Assembly: GCA_910577445.1 (NCBI GenBank)
Contig: CAJTMZ010000031.1
Coordinates: forward strand, 1 to 35,830
Source: an uncultured Lachnospiraceae bacterium
Lineage (GTDB): Bacteria; Bacillota; Clostridia; Lachnospirales; Lachnospiraceae
Direction of reading: 5' to 3'
DNA: 35,830 nucleotides
Under the pieces are notes generated by a model. It was not told the origin of the DNA and made no database searches. It worked only from the letters and a program-made list of their open reading frames with translations. The position numbers and the translations under genes were made by a program. Of this stretch, positions 30,933-35,830 are shown piece after piece. Position 1 is the first letter of the stretch. Each line of letters begins with the position of its first letter.

Positions 30933-30961
30933 TTGTGCTAAAGGACTGCCTCTAATAAAAT
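30933..30961 (+). promoter_or_regulatory. Promoter of the ABC sugar importer operon
   Basis: TTGTGC (30933-30938), 17-bp spacer, TAAAAT (30956-30961). The -35 is imperfect and lies 7 bases after the last direct repeat, fitting an activator-dependent promoter. Confidence 0.6.
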
Positions 30962-31014
30962 ATGTTTATCATCAGATAACGGAAGACATGTGGTAAAGAA
31001 ATGGAGGAAAAGAA

Positions 31015-32616
31015 ATGAAAAAGAAGAAACTGAAATTTTTAGCGCTTGGTATGGCGGTAGTACTATCCATGTCGGCATTTTTGACAGGCTGCGGCGGAAA
31101 GGGAGATTCGGGCGATGGCGGAAACGGTACGTCAGAGGGCACGGCCGAAAACGACGGCAACGACGGAGGGGCTGGCGATGCGTCCGGCGAGATATATGAA
31201 GTGGTAATCCAGTTCCCTACCCTTGGCGACACGCCGAAGGATTTGCAGTTGGTGGAGGATGAACTGAACAAGATTACCGAGCCAGAAATCGGCGTACATG
31301 TGACCTTTTATCCAGCCAGCGCGTTTGAGTTAAACAATACCACCAACATGATGGTATCCTCCGGCGAGAAACTGGACCTTGCAATGTGTATGTTCGAGGG
31401 CGGCGCCCAGAGTTATGTAAACAAGGGAATGCTGATTGAGCTTGACGAACTGGTGAAAAAATACGGTCAGGATATCGTAGCGGCGGAAGGTGTTGCCATG
31501 TCGGGAGGATATTACGACGGAACACTTTATACAGTTCCCACGGAAGAAAAAATGGGCCGTGTAAAAATTTTCGAGGCCCGCAGGGACTTGCTTGAAAAAT
31601 ACAACATCGAATATGACGAGGAAAAAATTTATACCCTCGAAGAACTCACGGAGATTTTTAAAATTGTAAAAGAGGGAGAAGGCGACAAGTTTTACTGTGT
31701 AGCGACCTGTGCAAGCGAGGCCGCGCCTTACACCAACTTCTCCACGGCGGACCTTTTGGGCGCATCCTATGCAAGCGGCGTGCTGATGAATTACGGAAAA
31801 GGAACGGACGAGGTTGTCAACTATTTTGAAACGGAAGAATATGAGAAAGTTTGTAAGGTTATGAGGGAATGGATGCAGGCCGGGTACGTTTCTTCTGACT
31901 GTAATACGGTTACGGACGCTTCCCTGACACAGTTCCAGACAGGAAATTTCTTCGGACAGTTTTCAAACGGCGAGCCGGATATGCTGATTAACCATTCCGC
32001 GTCCCTTCAGGCTTATCTGGGAACGGACGTGGTGGGGCTTCGTACGTCAATGCCCGCGTCCCGTACACAGGATTATCAGGTGACTCAGTGGATGATTCCC
32101 ATAACCTGCGACAATCCGGAAAAGACTATGCAGTTTTTAAATATGATGTACGCAAGAGAAGACGTTGTAAACCTTCTTTACTGGGGAATCGAAGGCGTGC
32201 ACTACAACCGCAAAGAGGGAACGGAGCATATGGTGGAATATCCTGAGGGAGTTGACAGGACAAACGTTACCTATTCCGCAGTGCTGAATGTATGGGGCGA
32301 TAAGTTAAAAGACCTTGTGATGGAGCCCAGCAACGACGGTTACTATGATTTGATGAGAGAATTTAACGACAGCATCGAGGAACAGTATACATCAGACGCT
32401 CTCGGCTACTGTTTTAACAGCGAGCCTGTAAAGACCGAGTATGCGGCGGTTACCGACGTAATCAAGCAGTATGACTCCATTCTCGGATACGGTGTGGTAG
32501 ACCCCGACGAAGAGATTGAAACTTTCCGTTCCGCTTTGAAAGCCGCGGGAATTGACAAAGTAATTGAGGAAAACCAGAAGCAGTTTAACGAGTGGAAAGC
32601 TGCCAATGCAGGTTAG
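31015..32616 (+). CDS. ABC transporter substrate-binding lipoprotein (LplA/YtcQ type)
   Basis: This 533-residue binding protein has a lipoprotein signal peptide with lipobox LTGC (Cys26) and a Gly/Asp/Asn/Ser-rich linker to about 58, followed by the family 1 extracellular solute-binding fold. Typical are EEVVIQF-like first strand (EVVIQFPTLGDTPKD), an SGEKLDLAMC segment and a DYQVTQWMIPITCDNPEKTM C-terminal lobe. Length and layout match LplA/YtcQ proteins that pair with LplB and LplC permeases for oligosaccharide import. No ATPase is in the operon; such systems usually share a multitask MsmX-type ATPase encoded elsewhere. GGAGG at about 31002 precedes the ATG. A GC-rich hairpin after the stop may raise its mRNA level relative to the permeases. 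The sugar is unknown. Confidence 0.94.
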   Translation: MKKKKLKFLALGMAVVLSMSAFLTGCGGKGDSGDGGNGTSEGTAENDGNDGGAGDASGEIYEVVIQFPTLGDTPKDLQLVEDELNKITEPEIGVHVTFYPASAFELNNTTNMMVSSGEKLDLAMCMFEGGAQSYVNKGMLIELDELVKKYGQDIVAAEGVAMSGGYYDGTLYTVPTEEKMGRVKIFEARRDLLEKYNIEYDEEKIYTLEELTEIFKIVKEGEGDKFYCVATCASEAAPYTNFSTADLLGASYASGVLMNYGKGTDEVVNYFETEEYEKVCKVMREWMQAGYVSSDCNTVTDASLTQFQTGNFFGQFSNGEPDMLINHSASLQAYLGTDVVGLRTSMPASRTQDYQVTQWMIPITCDNPEKTMQFLNMMYAREDVVNLLYWGIEGVHYNRKEGTEHMVEYPEGVDRTNVTYSAVLNVWGDKLKDLVMEPSNDGYYDLMREFNDSIEEQYTSDALGYCFNSEPVKTEYAAVTDVIKQYDSILGYGVVDPDEEIETFRSALKAAGIDKVIEENQKQFNEWKAANAG

Positions 32617-32627
32617 GATGGATATCA

Positions 32628-32658
32628 GGGGACTTGCGCCGGCACCCGGCGCAGCCCC
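32628..32658 (+). other. GC-rich intra-operon hairpin after the binding-protein gene
   Basis: GCGCCGG (32636-32642) pairs with CCGGCGC (32646-32652), extended by GGGG (32628-32631) with CCCC (32655-32658) and C33-G54. There is no T-tract. Such hairpins often stabilise the upstream mRNA segment, giving more binding protein than permease. Confidence 0.6.
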
Positions 32659-32761
32659 TTGTAAAAGATGAGAGAGCATGGCGAAAGGCTGAGACTGTAT
32701 ACGGTCTGCGCGCATTGGCCTGACAGATTGGGCCGCGGAATGCAGCGCAGAAAGGGGGAAA

Positions 32762-33685
32762 ATGATGAAGAAAAGAAAGAAAATCCGCTGGAAGGATATT
32801 CTGCCGTACTATCTTCTGGCACTGCCGGGAATCATTTACATGATTTGCAATAACTATCTGCCGATGTTTGGCATTGTAATCGCATTTAAGAACCTGAATT
32901 TCCGAAAAGGCATCTGGGGAAGCGACTGGTGCGGTTTTGATAACTTTAAATTCCTGTTTGCATCAAGCGATGCGTGGACGATTACCAGAAACACGATTTT
33001 ATATAACGTGGCGTTTATCATACTGACAACGGCACTGGCCATTGCGGTGGCTATTCTGGTTGACGAGATAAGGAGCCGCACGGCAAGCAAGGTATACCAG
33101 AGCCTGATTCTGCTCCCCTACCTTATGAGCTGGGTTATCGTAAGTTATCTGGCCTATGCAATGCTTTCAGGCGAGACGGGAATGATAAACAACGCAATCT
33201 TAAAGCCTCTTGGAATTGAGCCCGTTTCATGGTACAACGCGCCGAAGTACTGGCCCTTTATCCTTGTTTTTGTACACCTGTGGAAAGCCATCGGATACGC
33301 TATGATTATCTACTACAGCAGCATTGTGGGCATCAGCCAGGATTACTATGAAGCCGCCACCTTAGACGGCGCCACAAAGTGGCAGCAGATTAAGCGGATT
33401 ACACTGCCTCTTTTAAAACCCACGGTAATCACCATGCTGGTCTTACAGGTGGGTCGTATCTTCTATTCCGATTTCGGCCTGTTCTACCAGATTCCGATGA
33501 ACAGCGGAACCCTTTACGGAGTGACCAGAACCATTGACGTTTATGTATATAACGCACTGATGAAGAGCAGCGATTACGGAATGTCCAGCGCGGCCAGCGT
33601 TTACCAGTCAATCGTAGGATTTGTGATGATTATTGCCGTAAATGCTCTGATTCGTAAAACCAGCAAGGAAAATGCACTGTTTTAA
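32762..33685 (+). CDS. ABC sugar transporter permease (LplB/YtcP type)
   Basis: This 307-residue inner-membrane permease has six hydrophobic segments. It starts with a Lys-rich cytoplasmic stretch then DILPYYLLALPGIIYMI, the family N-terminus. The EAA loop that contacts the ATPase reads YYEAATLDGATKWQQIKRIT, with the conserved G at +9. The C-terminus (NALIRKTSKENALF) matches LplB-type proteins, whose last residues are often ALF-type. It forms a heterodimer with the next permease. AAAGGGGG precedes ATG 32762; a second ATG at 32765 is equally possible. It belongs to the operon driven from 30933. Confidence 0.93.
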   Translation: MMKKRKKIRWKDILPYYLLALPGIIYMICNNYLPMFGIVIAFKNLNFRKGIWGSDWCGFDNFKFLFASSDAWTITRNTILYNVAFIILTTALAIAVAILVDEIRSRTASKVYQSLILLPYLMSWVIVSYLAYAMLSGETGMINNAILKPLGIEPVSWYNAPKYWPFILVFVHLWKAIGYAMIIYYSSIVGISQDYYEAATLDGATKWQQIKRITLPLLKPTVITMLVLQVGRIFYSDFGLFYQIPMNSGTLYGVTRTIDVYVYNALMKSSDYGMSSAASVYQSIVGFVMIIAVNALIRKTSKENALF

Positions 33686-33702
33686 GTGGGAAAACGAGGT
33701 GG

Positions 33703-34605
33703 ATGATGAAAGAAAAGAGAATGAAAGAAAGTACCGTGTGGCAGATAGCAGCGCACGCTGTAATGATAACAGGCTCTGTGCTGGCCGTATTCCCGTTTGT
33801 CCTTCTGGTGATTGCGTCTTTTACGGATAATCAGACGGCGCTTATGAACGGCTACTCCTTTTTCCCGGAAAAATGGAGTCTGGAGGCGTACTCCTACATT
33901 GCAAGAGAATGGATGACGGTGGGCCGGGCGTACCTTATGACCATTGCGGTGACGGTAATCGGAACGGTTTTAAGCCTTGTAATTACCAGCACATTTGCCT
34001 TTGCAGTGAGCAACGACAAGCTTCCGGGGCACAAGATTTTAATGTTTATGAGTATCTTTACCATGCTTTTTAACGGCGGTATTGTGGCAAGTTATTATAT
34101 TTACTCCAATATTTTCCATATTAAAAATACAATTTGGGCGTTAATTGTACCCTCCCTTTTAATGAGCCCTTTCAATGTGGTTCTGGTAAAGAATTATTAT
34201 CAGAACAGCATCAGCTCCAGTATTCTGGAAGCGGCCCAGATTGACGGGGCAAGCGTATTTCAGGTTTTCCGCAAAATCGTTCTGCCCCTGTCGGTTCCGA
34301 TTCTGGCAACCATAGGACTTATGACGGCGATTGCCTACTGGAACGACTGGACCAACGGTCTGTACTTTCTGACAGAAAAAGATGGCGCAAACCTCTATAC
34401 AATTCAGCTTGTTTTGAATAAAATTAATGAAAACGTAAACTTTCTGGCAAATAATTCTGAATTATCGGTGCGGGCAGCGTCCATGCCGTCCACCACGATT
34501 CGAATGGCCATTGCGGTGGTGGGCGTTCTGCCGATTATGATTGCCTATCCGTTTTTCCAGAAGTATTTTGTTAAGGGGATTACGCTTGGGGGTGTGAAAG
34601 AGTAG
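33703..34605 (+). CDS. ABC sugar transporter permease (LplC/YtcP type)
   Basis: This 300-residue permease has six hydrophobic segments, beginning with VMITGSVLAVFPFVLLVIAS. Its EAA loop reads ILEAAQIDGASVFQVFRKIV, followed by LPLSVPILATIGL and YWNDWTNGLYFL, both typical of the LplC/CUT1 family. The C-terminus YPFFQKYFVKGITLGGVKE is a hallmark of CUT1 permeases. It is the partner of the preceding permease, 17 bases downstream of it, with GAGGTGG before the ATG at 33703. No glycosidase or ATPase gene follows in this operon. Confidence 0.94.
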   Translation: MMKEKRMKESTVWQIAAHAVMITGSVLAVFPFVLLVIASFTDNQTALMNGYSFFPEKWSLEAYSYIAREWMTVGRAYLMTIAVTVIGTVLSLVITSTFAFAVSNDKLPGHKILMFMSIFTMLFNGGIVASYYIYSNIFHIKNTIWALIVPSLLMSPFNVVLVKNYYQNSISSSILEAAQIDGASVFQVFRKIVLPLSVPILATIGLMTAIAYWNDWTNGLYFLTEKDGANLYTIQLVLNKINENVNFLANNSELSVRAASMPSTTIRMAIAVVGVLPIMIAYPFFQKYFVKGITLGGVKE

Positions 34606-34641
34606 GAAGGGTTTTTATATGTAGGGAGTGGGGGATGGACG

Positions 34642-34790
34642 CCCGGAGGGTTTCAAATTTCTGCGTCGCCTCGCTCTCGCTCTACAAAAACGCAGCAGTC
34701 GCTAGATTCGCGAGTTGCTTTGCAACTCGAAACCTCATCAAGCGCTGGCGTTTTTGTAAGGGCTCCTTTAGAAATTTGAAACCCTCCGGG
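34642..34790. repeat. 149-bp nested palindromic element
   Basis: Outer arms 34642-34662 and 34770-34790 are a perfect 21-bp inverted repeat. Inner arms 34683-34693 and 34748-34758 (TACAAAAACGC) are perfect over 11 bp, and a central hairpin pairs 34711-34718 with 34722-34729. The whole can fold as one long hairpin. It lies between the ABC operon and the next gene. It may be a terminator or a non-autonomous mobile palindrome; no target-site duplication was seen. Bases 34791-34967 hold nothing further that I recognise. Confidence 0.65.
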
Positions 34791-34967
34791 CTGTGCGCTG
34801 GCTGGCCTAATGTAAAAAGGTACGGAGGCAGCGAAAGTGAGACTTAAAAACAGCATCTGTTCGGAAATGCACGGAAGGATTTGCAGACGCGCAGCGGCTG
34901 AAAATAGTTCCAGACAAAAGGTGTACTGAAAGGCGGATGCGGAACTTTTAATAGGAGGGAACAAGGA

Positions 34968-35786
34968 ATGTGGAATTTTGCGAGTAAGGATTTGACGGAG
35001 CGTGTTACGTGGATTACGGACCCTACAGGGGTTTCGGCTTTTCTGGTGAAAGGGGAGCAAAGAGCGGTACTTTTGGATACCTGTGTGGGATTCGTGGGAC
35101 TTAAGGCGAAGGTGGATAGTCTTACATCTCTTCCCCTTTCGGTGATTCTGACCCATGGACACGGCGACCATGCGGGCGGCGCGGGAGAGTTTGAGAAGGT
35201 TTATATGCACTCCGCGGACAAAGAGCTGACCGGTATTCACGGTCTTTCCATGCGTATGGGGTACGCGGGAGGAATGTTGGGAGCGGGAACAACTTTATCG
35301 GAGGAAGATTTTGTACCGGTGAGGACGGCGGCCTTTGAGGAGCTTTCCGGCGGGCAGGTCTTTGATTTGGGAGGAATCAGCCTTGAAATTATCCATGTTC
35401 CGGGCCACACGAAAGGAAGCTGCTGTGTCCTCATTCGTGAGGAGAGAATGATTCTTTACGGGGACGCCTGCAATGCCAATACCCTTGTGATGGACGGGAA
35501 CAGTACGGATATCAGTACCTATAAAAAGAGTCTGGAATATCTGAAAACCTTTGACGAACGCTATGACACGGTACTTTATTCCCACGGACCGGCCATCGGA
35601 CCGAGGAACAGCCTTGAGGACAATATCGAGCTGTGCGGCAGGATTCTGGCAGGGACGGACGACGCAGTACCATGCGAATTTCTGGGACGGAAAGCGATTC
35701 GCGCGGCGGCCATCGAGGAGGGCGGTTATGCCCGGCTGGACGGAAAATACGGAAATATTGTGTACAGTGAGGTTACAAGAAAATAA
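34968..35786 (+). CDS. MBL-fold metallo-hydrolase
   Basis: This 272-residue protein has the metallo-beta-lactamase fold. The motif THGHGDHAGG gives His63, His65, Asp67 and His68. The later ligands are His in IIHVPGHTKGS, the bridging Asp in ILYGDACNANT and the His in VLYSHGP. It resembles glyoxalase II-like/Lactamase_B hydrolases; the substrate (thioester, lactone or phosphodiester) is not determined. GGAGGG lies about 10 bases before the ATG. It stands alone after the palindromic element and may be separate from the ABC operon. Only 44 bases of the window remain after the stop, with no recognisable gene. Confidence 0.88.
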   Translation: MWNFASKDLTERVTWITDPTGVSAFLVKGEQRAVLLDTCVGFVGLKAKVDSLTSLPLSVILTHGHGDHAGGAGEFEKVYMHSADKELTGIHGLSMRMGYAGGMLGAGTTLSEEDFVPVRTAAFEELSGGQVFDLGGISLEIIHVPGHTKGSCCVLIREERMILYGDACNANTLVMDGNSTDISTYKKSLEYLKTFDERYDTVLYSHGPAIGPRNSLEDNIELCGRILAGTDDAVPCEFLGRKAIRAAAIEEGGYARLDGKYGNIVYSEVTRK

Positions 35787-35830
35787 AAAAAGAGTGAGCC
35801 GCAGGGCCGAAGCGGAACTGAAAAAACAGC

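Noticed and set aside
34653..35240. 195-residue minus-strand reading frame
   Set aside because: It spans the palindrome and the antisense of the MBL gene start; no recognisable domain.

Overview
The window looks like chromosomal DNA of a spore-forming, gut-type Firmicute, most likely a Lachnospiraceae relative. The reasons are moderate GC, strong GGAGG-type ribosome binding sites, a BclA-like collagen protein, a YesM/YesN-type two-component system next to an LplA/B/C-type sugar ABC transporter, an Rpn-family nuclease, PadR, RpiR and XRE regulators, and several glycoside hydrolases. No rRNA, tRNA, CRISPR array, prophage or complete insertion sequence was seen. Genus-level assignment is not possible from the sequence alone.

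Layout. 1-0.6 kb: 3' part of a collagen-like surface or exosporium protein. 0.9-3.7 kb: a methyltransferase, a response-regulator diguanylate cyclase behind a structured leader, and an ABC-like ATPase. 3.7-6.9 kb: a divergent peptide/amino-acid module (class-I glutamine-amidotransferase-like hydrolase, APC permease, M19 dipeptidase). 7.0-9.7 kb: an Rpn nuclease behind a second copy of the structured leader, a membrane-anchored C39-like protein, a structured inverted-repeat element and a TraX-like membrane protein. 9.65-11.1 kb (minus): hexapeptide acetyltransferase and RpiR regulator. 11.2-14.0 kb: a Dabb-domain protein, then a three-gene operon (NapH-like ferredoxin membrane protein, PadR regulator, DUF1848 protein) whose promoter lies inside a perfect 22-bp inverted repeat. 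14.0-16.9 kb (minus): XRE regulator, ABC ATPase and ABC-2 permease. 17.2-20.0 kb: PhnP-like metallo-hydrolase and an amylosucrase-type GH13 enzyme. 20.1-21.2 kb: a secreted four-repeat protein of unknown function. 21.3-23.4 kb: MATE efflux pump and a divergent Crp/Fnr-family regulator sharing a CRP-like palindrome. 23.6-27.2 kb: SDR oxidoreductase and a domain-permuted GH3 beta-glucosidase. 27.3-27.9 kb: DinJ/YafQ-type toxin-antitoxin pair. 28.1-34.6 kb: sensor kinase, AraC-type response regulator and a sugar ABC importer (binding protein plus two permeases). 34.6-35.8 kb: a 149-bp nested palindrome and a second metallo-hydrolase.

The main theme is sensing and uptake of carbohydrates and peptides, with a local regulator beside most transporters. 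The least explained items are the structured leader shared by two unrelated genes, the PadR/NapH/DUF1848 operon, the four-repeat secreted protein and the two palindromic intergenic elements. Starts were adjusted to the best ribosome binding site where the longest reading frame began too early. All promoter and operator calls were read by eye and are unverified.
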